Positions 1-12,340 of a stretch of DNA of 59,454 bases are shown here, piece after piece. How positions within the stretch are numbered: position 1 is the first letter of the stretch; each line of letters begins with the position of its first letter. The notes beneath the pieces were generated by a model. The model was not told the DNA's origin. It was given only the letters and a program-made list of their open reading frames with translations, and searched no databases. The position numbers and the translations under genes were made by a program. Source of the stretch: Pseudomonas sp. CBZ-4 (GTDB lineage: Bacteria; Pseudomonadota; Gammaproteobacteria; Pseudomonadales; Pseudomonadaceae); the NCBI RefSeq assembly GCF_000346755.1, contig NZ_ANNV01000126.1:1-59454 (forward strand), given 5' to 3'.

Positions 1-19
1 TGCGCTCTTCAAAAGTGAG

Positions 20-64
20 CCGCCGTAAGGGCGGAACCATAAGCCGCCGTTACCGCAGCAACGG
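20..64 (+). promoter_or_regulatory. Overlapping alternative hairpins upstream of the first parvulin gene
   Basis: Three short stems share bases: CCGCC (20-24) with GGCGG (30-34), the same GGCGG with CCGCC (44-48), and CCGTT (47-51) with AACGG (60-64). Only some can form together. Reading frames running in from the left edge end here (TGA at 16-18, TAA at 26-28), so this may be the 3' end of an unseen gene or a structured leader. No known RNA family was recognised. Confidence 0.3.
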
Positions 65-168
65 ATATGTACTCACTCCCACCAAAAGCCAAACCAGCGG
101 AACTTTGCCAACAAATAACCGCCTGAATCCGGTACGCTCCCCCTTTTTACCCCAAGGAGATCCTCCCC

Positions 169-450
169 ATGGCCAAAGCCACCGCCCGTCACATCCTCGT
201 TTCCACTGAAGACAAGTGCAACGAACTCAAAGCCCAAATCGAAGGCGGCGCTGATTTCGCAGAAATCGCCAAAGCCAACTCCAGCTGCCCATCCAGCCGC
301 GACGGCGGCAACCTGGGCTCGTTCGGCCCAGGCCAGATGGTCAAGGAATTCGACACCGTCGTCTTCAGCGCCCCGGTCAACACCGTGCAAGGCCCGGTAA
401 AAACCCAGTTCGGCTACCACCTGCTGGAAGTCACCAGCCGCCAGGACTGA
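169..450 (+). CDS. ppiC: Parvulin-type peptidyl-prolyl cis-trans isomerase
   Basis: This 93-residue protein is a single parvulin (PpiC) domain with no signal peptide, so it should act in the cytoplasm. It opens with the parvulin signature ARHILV and carries the conserved GGNLGSFGPGQMV segment and the closing FGYHLLEV strand. Parvulins catalyse cis-trans isomerisation of peptidyl-prolyl bonds. The ATG is preceded by a strong AAGGAG at about the right spacing. A second, related 91-residue parvulin lies at 14882. The gene is followed by a long stem-loop, which makes it a separate transcription unit from yejABEF. Confidence 0.9.
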   Translation: MAKATARHILVSTEDKCNELKAQIEGGADFAEIAKANSSCPSSRDGGNLGSFGPGQMVKEFDTVVFSAPVNTVQGPVKTQFGYHLLEVTSRQD

Positions 451-473
451 TCCAGTCTGCGCTGATGCTATAA

Positions 474-503
474 ACAACGGCCCGCCTCTTGGTGGGCCGT
501 TGT
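474..503 (+). terminator. Strong hairpin, probable terminator of the parvulin gene
   Basis: A 13-bp stem (474-486 with 491-503, one G-T pair) closes on a TCTT loop just after the parvulin stop codon. There is no U-run after it, so termination efficiency is uncertain, but stem length and place fit a terminator. Confidence 0.6.
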
Positions 504-580
504 GCATGTGACGACTGGCGACACGGATGCCGTTAGCGTACAAATCCCTATTCCTGTTCACCCGGCGCTCAAGGCTGATA

Positions 581-2422
581 ATGCGATTGGCTTTTCTAAG
601 ACTGCTTGCTGCTTCCCTGCTATTGACCGGCACCGCCGTGCTCGCGGCGCCGCAACCGTACCTCACCGTGTACGGCGAACCGGCCAAGTACCCCGCCGGC
701 TTCCACCACTTCGACTACGTCAACCCCAACGCCCCCAAGGGCGGCAGCCTGAAGCGCTCGGCCATCGAGATCGGGCGTTTTGACCATGTGCTGCCGTATA
801 TCGACAAAGGCATCGGCGTGTCCCAGGTCGACGGCTGGCTCTATTCGCCCCTGGCCCAGCGCTCCCTGGATGAGCCTTATACGGTCTACGGCCTGGTCGC
901 CGAGAAGATGGAACGCGCCGAGGATGGCCTGTCGCTGCGCTTCTTCCTCAACCCCAAGGCGCGTTTCGCCGATGGCACGCCGATCACCGCCGAAGACGTG
1001 CGCTACAGCTACAACCTGCTGATGACCCAGGGCCGCCTGGGCTTTCGCACGCTGTTCGCCGACGTCAAGCACGTCGAAGTCGAGGGTGAGCGCCAAGTGC
1101 GCTTCGATTTCTCCAGCAATGAAACCCGTACCCTGCCCCTCGACCTCGCGACCCTGCCGGTGCTCCCCGAACACTGGTGGAAAACCCGCGACTTCGCCAA
1201 TGGCGGCGGCTACGAGATACCGCTGGGCAGCGGCCCGTACAAGATCAGCAAGATCGACTCCGGCAGCACCATCACCTTTACCCGCGACCCCGCCTGGTGG
1301 GGCAAGGACCTGCCCGTCAGCCGTGGCCTGTACAACTTCGATCACCTGAGCCTGGAATACTTCGGCGATACCGAAGTGGCGCGCCAGGTCCTGCGCGGCG
1401 GCGCCTATGACTTCAACCGCGAGTTTTCCGCCACCGGCTATTCTATCGGCTACAACGGCCCGGCCCTCGACGATGGTCGCCTGCAACGTGCGCACCTGGC
1501 CAAAGAGGCGCCGCAACCGGCCCAGGGCTACGTGTTCAACGTGCAAAAACCAATGTTCAAGGACCGCCGCGTGCGCCAGGCGTTGGCGATGCTATGGGAC
1601 TTCGAATGGGCCAATCGGCAGATGATGCGCAACATGTACATCCGCCAGCAGAGCTTCTTCTCCAACAGCCCGCTGGCCGCCAGCCAACCACCGACGCCAG
1701 AAGAACTGGCAATCCTCGAACCCTTGCGCGGGCAGGTTCCCGACGAGGTCTTCACGCAAGTATTCAAGGCCCCGGTCACCGACGGCAGCGGCATGATCCG
1801 CGACAAGCAGCTGCAAGCCCTGGCCCTGCTGGAAGCCGCCGGCTGGAAACCGGACGGCGACAGGCTGGTCAACGCCGAGGGCGAGCCACTGGAGTTCACC
1901 TTCCTCAACACCCAGAACGGCCTGGAACGCCTGTTGCTGCCGTACAAGCGCAACCTGGCGCAGATCGGCATCACCTTGAATATCCGCCGCATCGACCCCT
2001 CGCAATACGTCAACCGCATGATGGCGCGCGACTACGACATGATCGTGGTCGGCTTCCCGGTCACCACCTCGCCGGGGATGGAGCTGTACAACTACTTCGG
2101 CTCGGACGCTGCGTTCGACCCCGGCGCCAACAACTACATGGTGCTCAAGGACCCGGCCGTCGACACCTTGATCAAGGGCCTGGTCAAGGCCAACACCCAG
2201 GCGCAGATGCTCACCTACGCCCACGCCCTGGACCGGGTGCTGCAATGGAATTACCTGTGGATTCCCAACTACTACCCGCCCGGCACGTCCGCCGCGTGGT
2301 GGAACCGCTTCGGCCGCCCGGCCGTCGAGGCGAAGAACGATGAAGCCCTGGAAAGCTGGTGGGAAATCAGCCCCACGCCGCTGACAGACGAACAGATGAA
2401 ACAACGCGGAGGCAGCCACTGA
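581..2422 (+). CDS. yejA: Extracellular solute-binding protein of a peptide ABC transporter (YejA-like)
   Basis: This 613-residue periplasmic protein belongs to the family 5 solute-binding proteins, which capture oligopeptides for an ABC importer. From the ATG at 581 it starts with a clear signal peptide ([15 protein letters not shown], then an A-x-A-like site before [10 protein letters not shown]). The in-frame codon at 527 would put 18 extra residues before the signal peptide and is less likely. The YejA-like features are [21 protein letters not shown] near the mature N-terminus and the [16 protein letters not shown] segment near the C-terminus. Its stop overlaps the yejB start (TGATG), so it heads a tightly coupled four-gene operon. 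YejABEF in enterobacteria imports peptides, including the antibiotic microcin C; the substrate here is inferred. Confidence 0.92.
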   Translation: MRLAFLRLLAASLLLTGTAVLAAPQPYLTVYGEPAKYPAGFHHFDYVNPNAPKGGSLKRSAIEIGRFDHVLPYIDKGIGVSQVDGWLYSPLAQRSLDEPYTVYGLVAEKMERAEDGLSLRFFLNPKARFADGTPITAEDVRYSYNLLMTQGRLGFRTLFADVKHVEVEGERQVRFDFSSNETRTLPLDLATLPVLPEHWWKTRDFANGGGYEIPLGSGPYKISKIDSGSTITFTRDPAWWGKDLPVSRGLYNFDHLSLEYFGDTEVARQVLRGGAYDFNREFSATGYSIGYNGPALDDGRLQRAHLAKEAPQPAQGYVFNVQKPMFKDRRVRQALAMLWDFEWANRQMMRNMYIRQQSFFSNSPLAASQPPTPEELAILEPLRGQVPDEVFTQVFKAPVTDGSGMIRDKQLQALALLEAAGWKPDGDRLVNAEGEPLEFTFLNTQNGLERLLLPYKRNLAQIGITLNIRRIDPSQYVNRMMARDYDMIVVGFPVTTSPGMELYNYFGSDAAFDPGANNYMVLKDPAVDTLIKGLVKANTQAQMLTYAHALDRVLQWNYLWIPNYYPPGTSAAWWNRFGRPAVEAKNDEALESWWEISPTPLTDEQMKQRGGSH

Positions 2423-3483
2423 TGTTTGCCTATATCGTGCGGCGCCTGCTGCTGATCATTCCCACGCTGGTGATCATCCTGCTGGTCAACTTCGTTATCG
2501 TCCAGGCCGCGCCCGGCGGGCCGGTGGAACAAGCCATCGCCCACCTGCAAGGCATCGGCGGCGGCGCGGTGGGCGGTTCGGGCGGCGACGGCATCAGCGG
2601 CGGCTCCCGCGCCAGCCGTGGCCTGGACCCCAAGCTGATCAAGGACATCGAAAAACAATACGGCTTCGACAAGCCCGCGCCGGAGCGCCTGTGGCTGATG
2701 CTCACCAGCTACGCCCAATTGGATTTCGGCAACAGCTTCTTTCGCGGCAAGACAGTGATCGACCTGATCCTGGAAAAGATGCCCGTCACCATCTCCCTCG
2801 GTTTGTGGGCCACGCTGATCACCTACCTGGTGTCGATCCCCCTGGGGATTCGCAAGGCGGTGCGCCACGGCAGCAGCTTTGACGTGTGGAGCAGCACCGC
2901 GATCGTCATCGGTTACGCGATGCCCGCGTTCCTGTTTGCGATGTTCCTGATCGTGGTCTTCGCCGGCGGCACCTCGCTGAACTGGTTCCCGGTGCGCGGG
3001 CTGGTTTCGGAAAATTTCGAAGAACTGAGCACCGTGGGCAAGATCGCCGACTACTTCTGGCACCTGGTGCTGCCGGTGACGTCGCTGGTGATCGGCGGGT
3101 TCGCCACCCTGACTATCCTCACGAAAAACTCGTTCCTCAATGAAATCACCCGTCAGTACGTGGTCACCGCCCGCGCCAAGGGCCTCAGCGAACGGCGCGT
3201 GTTGTACGGCCATGTGTTCCGCAACGCCATGCTGCTGGTGATCTCGGGGATTCCCCAGGCGTTTATCAGTGTGTTCTTTGCCGGCTCCCTGCTGATCGAG
3301 GTGATTTTCTCCCTCGATGGCCTGGGCCGCATGAGCTACGAAGCGGCGGTCTCGCGGGACTATCCGGTGGTGTTCGGTTCGCTGTTTATCTTCACCCTGT
3401 TCGGCCTCTTGATAAAACTCATCGGTGACCTCTGCTACACCCTGGTGGACCCGCGTATCGACTTCGCCGCGAGGAACGCCTGA
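2422..3483 (+). CDS. yejB: Peptide ABC transporter permease (YejB-like)
   Basis: This 353-residue inner-membrane permease of the BPD transporter type 1 family begins with the typical [16 protein letters not shown] first helix. A Gly-rich stretch around residues 45-75 is typical of YejB. The permease fold follows, with the EAA-type loop near [22 protein letters not shown], which contacts the ATPase. Start and stop overlap its neighbours by one base (TGATG at 2420-2424 and at 3481-3485), a sign of translational coupling. It should pair with YejE to form the channel driven by YejF. Confidence 0.93.
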   Translation: MFAYIVRRLLLIIPTLVIILLVNFVIVQAAPGGPVEQAIAHLQGIGGGAVGGSGGDGISGGSRASRGLDPKLIKDIEKQYGFDKPAPERLWLMLTSYAQLDFGNSFFRGKTVIDLILEKMPVTISLGLWATLITYLVSIPLGIRKAVRHGSSFDVWSSTAIVIGYAMPAFLFAMFLIVVFAGGTSLNWFPVRGLVSENFEELSTVGKIADYFWHLVLPVTSLVIGGFATLTILTKNSFLNEITRQYVVTARAKGLSERRVLYGHVFRNAMLLVISGIPQAFISVFFAGSLLIEVIFSLDGLGRMSYEAAVSRDYPVVFGSLFIFTLFGLLIKLIGDLCYTLVDPRIDFAARNA

Positions 3484-4505
3484 TGCTTAATTTGTCTCCC
3501 GTGGCCCGTCGGCGTTTCGAGCGGTTCAAGAAGAACCGGCGCGGCTGGTGGTCGCTTTGGCTGTTTATCGGCCTGTTTATCCTCACCCTCGGCGGCGAGT
3601 TGATCGCCAATGACAAGCCGCTGGTGCTGAGCTTCAAGAACGAGCTGTATTTCCCGGTGTTCAAGCGCTACACCGAGCAGCAGTTCGGCGGCCAGTTGCC
3701 GTTTCAGGCCGACTACCGCAGTGACTATGTGCAAAAGCTGATCAAACATGACGGCGGCTGGATGCTGTTCCCGCCGATCCCGTTCAGCGACGACACGCCC
3801 AACTACGAACTGACCCGCCCTGCCCCCAGCCCGCCCTCGGCGGTGAACTGGCTGGGCACCGACGATCAGTCGCGGGACGTGTTGGCGCGGGTGATCTTTG
3901 GCGCGCGGGTGTCGATCCTGTTCGCCCTGGCGCTCACCGCGATCAGCGCGGCCATCGGCATCGCCGCCGGGGCGTTGCAGGGCTATTACGGCGGCTGGGT
4001 GGATTTGATCGGCCAGCGCGTGCTGGAAGTGTGGTCCGGGCTGCCGGTGCTGTACCTGCTGATCATCCTGTCGGGTTTTGTCGAGCCGAATTTCTGGTGG
4101 CTGCTGGGGATCATGGCGCTGTTTTCCTGGCTGGCCCTGGTGGACGTGGTGCGCGCCGAGTTCCTGCGCGGGCGCAACCTGGAATACGTCAAGGCCGCAC
4201 GGGCCCTGGGCTTGGGCGACGCGAAGATCATCCGCCGGCATATCCTGCCGAACGCGATGACCGCCACCTTGAGCTACCTGCCGTTTATCTTGACCGGGGC
4301 GATTTCCACCTTGAGCGCCCTGGATTTTCTCGGCTTCGGCATGCCCGCCGGCAGCGCGTCGCTGGGCGAGTTGATCGCCCAGGGCAAGCAGAACCTGCAA
4401 GCGCCGTGGCTGGGCCTGACGGCGTTTTTCACCCTGGCGCTGATCCTGTCGCTGCTGGTCTTTATTGGCGAGGCGCTGCGTGACGCCTTCGACCCCCGCT
4501 CATGA
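3483..4505 (+). CDS. yejE: Peptide ABC transporter permease (YejE-like)
   Basis: This 340-residue permease has the N-terminal RRRFERFKKNRRGWWSLWLF segment found in DppC/YejE proteins. A large periplasmic loop (about residues 40-120) ends in NWLGTDDQSRDVLARVIFGA, followed by the transporter core with the EAA loop NLEYVKAARALGLGDAKIIRRH. It forms the second half of the peptide channel. It is coupled to yejB by a TGATG overlap and followed 10 bases later by the ATPase gene. Confidence 0.93.
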   Translation: MLNLSPVARRRFERFKKNRRGWWSLWLFIGLFILTLGGELIANDKPLVLSFKNELYFPVFKRYTEQQFGGQLPFQADYRSDYVQKLIKHDGGWMLFPPIPFSDDTPNYELTRPAPSPPSAVNWLGTDDQSRDVLARVIFGARVSILFALALTAISAAIGIAAGALQGYYGGWVDLIGQRVLEVWSGLPVLYLLIILSGFVEPNFWWLLGIMALFSWLALVDVVRAEFLRGRNLEYVKAARALGLGDAKIIRRHILPNAMTATLSYLPFILTGAISTLSALDFLGFGMPAGSASLGELIAQGKQNLQAPWLGLTAFFTLALILSLLVFIGEALRDAFDPRS

Positions 4506-4515
4506 GTGATTGCAT

Positions 4516-6087
4516 ATGAACCTGATCGAGATCCGCGACCTCAGCATCGCCTTCAACGGCCAGACCGTGGTGAACACGCTGTGCCTGGACGTGCGCCCCG
4601 GCGAGTGCCTGGCGCTGGTGGGCGAGTCGGGCTCGGGCAAGTCGGTGACGGCCCATTCGGTCCTGCAATTGCTGCCCGAGGCCGGCACGCAGACCACGGG
4701 CTCCATCAAGTACCGCGGCCAGGAGCTGATCGGCGCGTCGGCCGCAACCTTGCAAAAGCTGCGCGGCAACCGCATCGCGATGATCTTCCAGGAGCCGATG
4801 ACCTCCCTCAACCCGTTGCACAGCATCGAAAAGCAGATCGGCGAAACCCTGCTGCTGCACAAGGGCCTGGGCGGCAAGGCGGCGCAGGCGCGCATCCTTG
4901 AACTGCTCGACCTGGTGGGCATCCAGAAACCCCAGGAACGCCTCAAGGCCTACCCCCATCAACTCTCCGGCGGCCAACGGCAACGGGTGATGATCGCCAT
5001 GGCCCTGGCCTGCGAGCCCGAGTTGCTGATCGCCGACGAACCCACCACCGCGCTGGACGTCACGGTGCAGCGCAAGATCCTGCTGCTGCTCAAGTCCCTG
5101 CAACAGCGCCTGGGCATGTCGCTGCTGCTGATCAGCCACGACCTCAACCTGGTGCGCAGCATTGCCCAGCGCGTGTGTGTGATGCATGCCGGTGAGATCG
5201 TCGAACAGGCCGCCTGCCAGACCTTGTTCACCGCGCCGCAGCATCCTTACAGCCGCCTGCTGCTGGACGCCGAGCCCTCGGGCGACGTGCTGTGCAGCGA
5301 TGCCCGTGAAACGGTGTTGCAGGTGGACGACCTGAGCGTGAAGTTCCCCCTCGGCGGCGGGTTGTTCCGGCGCAAAACCTATTTGCACGCGGTGGACGGC
5401 ATCAGCCTCAGCGTGCAACGCGGCAAGACCCTGGGGATTGTCGGCGAGTCCGGCTCGGGCAAGTCCACCCTGGGCCAGGCGATCCTGCGCCTGCTGGACT
5501 CCACCGGCAGCATCCGCTTCCAGGGCACCGCCCTCGACCCGCTCAACCACCAGCAGATGCGCCCGTGGCGCAAGCAAATGCAGGTGGTGTTCCAGGACCC
5601 TTATGGCAGCCTCAGCCCGCGCATGTCGGTGCAGCAGATCATCAGCGAAGGCCTGGAAGTGCACGCGCCATGCAGCCTGGAGGACCGTGATGCACAAGTG
5701 ATCCAGGTGCTCAAGGACGTCGGCCTCGACCCCGCCAGCCGCCACCGCTACCCCCACGAATTCTCCGGCGGCCAGCGCCAACGCATCGCCATCGCCCGCG
5801 CCCTGGTGCTCAAGCCGGCGCTGATGCTGCTGGACGAACCGACCTCGGCCCTCGACCGCACGGTGCAGAAGCAGGTGGTGGCGCTGTTGCGTGAGCTGCA
5901 GGAGAAGTACGGCCTGACCTATCTGTTTATCAGCCATGACCTCGCGGTGGTGCGGGCCATGGCCCATGACATGATCGTGATCAAGGATGGCAAGGTGGTG
6001 GAGGCCGGGGCGAGTCATCAGGTATTCGAAGCGCCGCAGCACGCCTACACCCAAGAGCTGCTGGCCGCCGCCAATATCCCCCTGTAA
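4516..6087 (+). CDS. yejF: Peptide ABC transporter ATP-binding protein with two ATPase domains (YejF-like)
   Basis: This 523-residue protein holds two complete ABC ATPase domains fused head to tail. Each has a Walker A (GESGSGKS), an LSGGQ-like signature (LSGGQRQRV and FSGGQRQRI) and a Walker B followed by DEPT. It powers the YejB/YejE channel as a single-chain ATPase. I chose the ATG at 4516 over the TTG two codons earlier (4510). It ends the operon; a REP element begins 10 bases after the stop and may stabilise or terminate the transcript. Confidence 0.93.
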   Translation: MNLIEIRDLSIAFNGQTVVNTLCLDVRPGECLALVGESGSGKSVTAHSVLQLLPEAGTQTTGSIKYRGQELIGASAATLQKLRGNRIAMIFQEPMTSLNPLHSIEKQIGETLLLHKGLGGKAAQARILELLDLVGIQKPQERLKAYPHQLSGGQRQRVMIAMALACEPELLIADEPTTALDVTVQRKILLLLKSLQQRLGMSLLLISHDLNLVRSIAQRVCVMHAGEIVEQAACQTLFTAPQHPYSRLLLDAEPSGDVLCSDARETVLQVDDLSVKFPLGGGLFRRKTYLHAVDGISLSVQRGKTLGIVGESGSGKSTLGQAILRLLDSTGSIRFQGTALDPLNHQQMRPWRKQMQVVFQDPYGSLSPRMSVQQIISEGLEVHAPCSLEDRDAQVIQVLKDVGLDPASRHRYPHEFSGGQRQRIAIARALVLKPALMLLDEPTSALDRTVQKQVVALLRELQEKYGLTYLFISHDLAVVRAMAHDMIVIKDGKVVEAGASHQVFEAPQHAYTQELLAAANIPL

Positions 6088-6097
6088 ACACGGTCCC

Positions 6098-6189
6098 CTG
6101 TGGGAGCCGGCTTGGCTGCGATAGCGATGTATCAGTCAATATATTCGGTACTGACAGACCGCCATCGCAGGCAAGCCAGCTCCCACAGG
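6098..6189. repeat. REPIN (inverted pair of REP sequences), A type
   Basis: Two REP copies face each other, beginning TGTGGGAGCCGGCTTG and ending CAAGCCAGCTCCCACA, with about 40 bases between the conserved arms. It lies between yejF and the sigma-54 activator. Such REPINs are mobilised by RAYT transposases encoded elsewhere in fluorescens-group genomes. Confidence 0.9.
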
Positions 6190-6228
6190 ACCGCACTCCC
6201 ACTCCTATTTTGTGTTGGCGGCAAAAGC

Positions 6229-7624
<1,396 letters not shown>

Positions 7625-7626
<2 letters not shown>

Positions 7627-7642
7627 TCTCCATATCGAGACA
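7625..7642. promoter_or_regulatory. Candidate upstream activator site 1 (GTCTC-N6-GAGAC)
   Basis: The sequence aGTCTC-CATATC-GAGACa is an inverted repeat that overlaps the activator's stop codon. It matches the better site at 7771-7788 in both half-sites and in spacing. It lies about 210 bases before the -24 element. Confidence 0.55.
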
Positions 7643-7667
7643 CACATCTCAAATCAAAGACAATCAA

Positions 7668-7758
7668 CTGTGGGAGGTGGCTTGCCTGCGATAGCGGTAC
7701 ATCAGTGACAGATGTGCAAGCTGATAGACCGCTATCGCAGGCAAGCCAGCTCCCACAG
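7668..7758. repeat. REPIN, A type
   Basis: An inverted REP pair starts CTGTGGGAGGTGGCTTG and ends CAAGCCAGCTCCCACAG. It lies between the two candidate activator sites upstream of the permease gene, so it sets the spacing and shape of the enhancer region. Confidence 0.9.
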
Positions 7759-7770
7759 GGGCTCTTCATT

Positions 7771-7788
7771 TGTCTCTAAATCGAGACA
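7771..7788. promoter_or_regulatory. Candidate upstream activator site 2 (TGTCTC-N6-GAGACA)
   Basis: A perfect inverted repeat, TGTCTC-TAAATC-GAGACA, centred about 70 bases upstream of the -24 GG. This is a normal position for a sigma-54 enhancer-binding protein. The site at 7625-7642 repeats the motif. Both lie beside the activator gene, which supports them as its operators. Confidence 0.65.
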
Positions 7789-7848
7789 GAATTCACGGCG
7801 CTCACTCAGAACTAGATATTTATCCTTATATTTCAATTACTTATATTT

Positions 7849-7866
7849 TTGGCACGCATCTCGCTA
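7849..7866 (+). promoter_or_regulatory. Sigma-54 (-24/-12) promoter of the 3-hydroxybutyrate genes
   Basis: The sequence TTGGCACGCATCTCGCTA has GG at 7851-7852 and GC at 7863-7864 with the required 10 bases between. It differs from the consensus TGGCACG-N4-TTGCT at one base. Transcription would start about 12 bases past the GC, giving a leader of roughly 45-50 bases before the permease ATG. Confidence 0.85.
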
Positions 7867-7893
7867 TAGCCCCTTCCTACAGCAACACCCCAC

Positions 7894-7904
7894 AAAAATA
7901 ACAA
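7894..7904 (+). promoter_or_regulatory. Candidate Hfq/Crc CA motif before the permease
   Basis: AAAAATAACAA contains overlapping AANAANAA motifs, the known binding pattern for the Hfq/Crc catabolite repressor in Pseudomonas. It ends 20 bases before the permease ATG, just upstream of the GGAG ribosome binding site, where binding would block translation. Confidence 0.5.
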
Positions 7905-7923
7905 TTCGATCTGGAGACACTCC

Positions 7924-9315
7924 ATGAGTGTAATCATCGCCCTGGCAGCCCTCGCGCTGCTGATGCTGGCTGCCTACCGTGGCTATAGCGTTATCCTGTT
8001 TGCCCCCATCGCCGCCCTCGGCGCTGTCCTGCTCACCGATCCGTCCGCCGTTGCGCCTGCCTTTACCGGGGTGTTCATGGAGAAGATGGTCGGGTTTATC
8101 AAACTGTATTTCCCCGTGTTCCTGCTCGGTGCGGTATTCGGCAAGCTGATCGAGCTGTCGGGCTTTTCCCGTTCGATTGTGGCCGCGGCGATCCGTTTGC
8201 TCGGCACCCGCCAGGCGATGCTGGTGATCGTGCTGGTCTGCGCCCTGCTCACCTACGGCGGCGTGTCGCTGTTTGTGGTGGTGTTTGCGGTGTACCCGTT
8301 TGCGGCGGAGATGTTTCGCCAGAGCAATATCCCCAAGCGCCTGATCCCGGCGACCATCGCCCTCGGTGCGTTTTCGTTCACCATGGACGCCCTGCCCGGC
8401 ACGCCGCAGATCCAGAACATCATCCCCAGCACGTTTTTCAACACCACCGCCTGGGCCGCGCCGTGGCTGGGCGTGATCGGCACGATCTTTGTGTTCTGCG
8501 CCGGCATGCTCTACCTGGCGCGCCAGCGCAACAAGGCCCAACGCGCCGGCGAAGGCTATGGCACCGAGCTGCGTAACGAGCCGGAAACCGCCGAAAACCT
8601 CAGCTTGCCCAACCCATGGATCGCCCTGTCGCCGCTGATCCTGGTGGGCGTGATGAACCTGCTGTTTACCCACTGGATTCCGCAGTGGTACGGCAAGACC
8701 CACAGCCTCGCCCTGCCGGGCATGAGCGCGCCGGTGACCACTGAAATCGCCAAGCTCACCGCGATCTGGGCGGTGCAGGCGGCGCTGCTGGTGGGCATCT
8801 TGATGGTGCTGGTGTTCGGCTGGTCGGCGATCAAAAGCAAGCTCGCCGAAGGCAGCAAAAGTGCGGTCAGCGGCGCGTTGCTGGCGGCGATGAACACCGC
8901 GTCGGAATACGGCTTTGGTGCGGTGATCGCCTCGCTGCCGGGCTTTCTGGTGCTGGCGGACTGGCTCAAGGGCATCCCCAACCCGCTGGTCAACGAAGCG
9001 ATTACCGTGACCTTGCTGGCCGGTATCACCGGTTCCGCCTCGGGCGGCATGAGCATTGCGCTGGCGGCCATGTCCGAGAGCTTTATTTCGGCGGCCCATG
9101 CGGCCAATATCCCCCTTGAAGTGCTGCACCGCGTGGCGGCCATGGCCAGCGGCGGCATGGACACCCTGCCCCACAACGGCGCGGTGATCACGCTGCTGGC
9201 GGTCACCGGGCTGACCCACCGCGAAGCCTACAAGGACATTTTCGGCATCACCATCATCAAGACCCTTGCGGTGTTCGTGGTGATCGGGACTTTCTACGCC
9301 ACCGGCATTGTGTGA
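7924..9315 (+). CDS. GntP-family permease, probable 3-hydroxybutyrate transporter
   Basis: This 463-residue integral membrane protein of the GntP/citrate-type transporter superfamily has about 12 hydrophobic segments and no signal peptide. Conserved stretches include KLYFPVFLLGAVFGKLIE, LTYGGVSLFVVVFAVYPF and MDALPGTPQIQNIIPS. Proton-coupled uptake of a small organic acid is the expected role. It is the first gene after the sigma-54 promoter, and the next genes encode 3-hydroxybutyrate dehydrogenase and acetoacetyl-CoA synthetase, so 3-hydroxybutyrate is the likely substrate. The ATG follows GGAG at a good distance. The dehydrogenase starts 8 bases after its stop. Confidence 0.88.
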   Translation: MSVIIALAALALLMLAAYRGYSVILFAPIAALGAVLLTDPSAVAPAFTGVFMEKMVGFIKLYFPVFLLGAVFGKLIELSGFSRSIVAAAIRLLGTRQAMLVIVLVCALLTYGGVSLFVVVFAVYPFAAEMFRQSNIPKRLIPATIALGAFSFTMDALPGTPQIQNIIPSTFFNTTAWAAPWLGVIGTIFVFCAGMLYLARQRNKAQRAGEGYGTELRNEPETAENLSLPNPWIALSPLILVGVMNLLFTHWIPQWYGKTHSLALPGMSAPVTTEIAKLTAIWAVQAALLVGILMVLVFGWSAIKSKLAEGSKSAVSGALLAAMNTASEYGFGAVIASLPGFLVLADWLKGIPNPLVNEAITVTLLAGITGSASGGMSIALAAMSESFISAAHAANIPLEVLHRVAAMASGGMDTLPHNGAVITLLAVTGLTHREAYKDIFGITIIKTLAVFVVIGTFYATGIV

Positions 9316-9322
9316 GGTTTTC

Positions 9323-10096
9323 ATGACGACTTTAAACGGCAAGACCGCCCTGGTTACCGGTTCCACCAGCGGCATCGGCCTGGGGATAGCGCTGAGCCTG
9401 GCCAAGGCCGGCGCCGACCTGATCCTCAACGGCTTCGGCGACGCCAGCGCGGTGATCGCCCAGGTGCAGGCGTTTGGCGGCAAGGTCGGCCATCACCCGG
9501 CCGACGTCAGCGACCCGGCGCAGATCGCCGACATGCTCGCCTACGCCGAGCGTGAATTCGGCGGCGTCGACATCCTGGTGAACAACGCCGGCATCCAGCA
9601 CGTGGCGGCGGTGGAAGACTTCCCCGCCGAGCGCTGGGATTCGATCATCGCCATCAACCTGTCGTCGGTGTTCCACAGCACGCGCTTGAGCCTGCCGGGG
9701 ATGAAGGCCAAGGGCTGGGGGCGCATCGTCAACATCGCCTCGGTGCACGGCCAGGTCGGTTCGGTGGGCAAGGCGGCGTATGTGGCGGCCAAGCACGGGG
9801 TGATCGGCTTGACCAAGGTGGTGGGCCTGGAGACGGCCACCAGCAATGTGACCTGCAACGCCATCTGCCCGGGCTGGGTGCTGACGCCGCTGGTGCAGAA
9901 GCAGATCGATGATCGCATCGCCACCGGCGTGGACCCGCAGCAGGCGCAGCATGATCTGCTGGCGGAGAAGCAGCCGTCGCTGGAATTTGTCACGCCGCCG
10001 CAACTGGGCGAGCTGGTGCTGTTCCTGTGCAGCGAAGCCGGTAGCCAAGTGCGTGGCGCCGCGTGGAACATCGATGGCGGCTGGCTGGCCCAATAG
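9323..10096 (+). CDS. bdhA: 3-hydroxybutyrate dehydrogenase (SDR family)
   Basis: This 257-residue short-chain dehydrogenase is full length for the family. It has the NAD-binding motif TGSTSGIGLGIA near the N-terminus, NNAG at about residue 89 and the catalytic Y-x3-K in AAYVAAKHG. The segments AGIQHV and VHGQVGS and the C-terminal NIDGGWLAQ are typical of D-3-hydroxybutyrate dehydrogenases, which oxidise D-3-hydroxybutyrate to acetoacetate with NAD. It is co-transcribed with the permease; a REPIN separates it from the ligase gene. I used the ATG at 9323, preceded by GAGG, rather than an upstream in-frame start inside the permease gene. Confidence 0.93.
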   Translation: MTTLNGKTALVTGSTSGIGLGIALSLAKAGADLILNGFGDASAVIAQVQAFGGKVGHHPADVSDPAQIADMLAYAEREFGGVDILVNNAGIQHVAAVEDFPAERWDSIIAINLSSVFHSTRLSLPGMKAKGWGRIVNIASVHGQVGSVGKAAYVAAKHGVIGLTKVVGLETATSNVTCNAICPGWVLTPLVQKQIDDRIATGVDPQQAQHDLLAEKQPSLEFVTPPQLGELVLFLCSEAGSQVRGAAWNIDGGWLAQ

Positions 10097-10117
10097 ACCA
10101 GACGCCGCGATTAAAAA

Positions 10118-10205
10118 TGTGGGAGCTGGCTTGCCTGCGATAGCGGTGTATCAGTCGATACCGCTATCGCAGGCAAGCCAGCTCCCACACAAGCCAGCTC
10201 CCACA
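10118..10205. repeat. REPIN with a duplicated 16-base tip, A type
   Basis: An inverted REP pair occupies 10118-10189. Its last 16 bases (CAAGCCAGCTCCCACA) are repeated exactly at 10190-10205. The same kind of tip duplication occurs at 30756. The element lies between the dehydrogenase and ligase genes. Confidence 0.9.
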
Positions 10206-10224
10206 GTTTGATCTGCGTTTGTTC

Positions 10225-10232
10225 AAGAATAA
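10225..10232 (+). promoter_or_regulatory. Candidate Hfq/Crc CA motif before acetoacetyl-CoA synthetase
   Basis: AAGAATAA fits AANAANAA and overlaps the purine-rich ribosome binding site (AAGAGG), 11 bases before the ATG at 10244. It is the second such motif in this operon. Confidence 0.45.
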
Positions 10233-10243
10233 GAGGCAGCTTT

Positions 10244-12196
<1,953 letters not shown>

Positions 12197-12340
12197 AAGA
12201 TGAAAGGTTTCAGCCCTGACACACTCATTTGAAGACAAAACCCCAATGCATGCTATTTTTCGAGGGGTAGTCAGCCGTTCCCGACTCACGGGATAATCGG
12301 CGTTTGTCATATTTCAAAGCGTTACGCTCAGGGCTTTTTC

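Noticed and set aside
15..209. 64-codon plus-strand frame at the left edge
   Set aside because: It overlaps the parvulin start in another frame and is built from the hairpin sequence; no family or good start.
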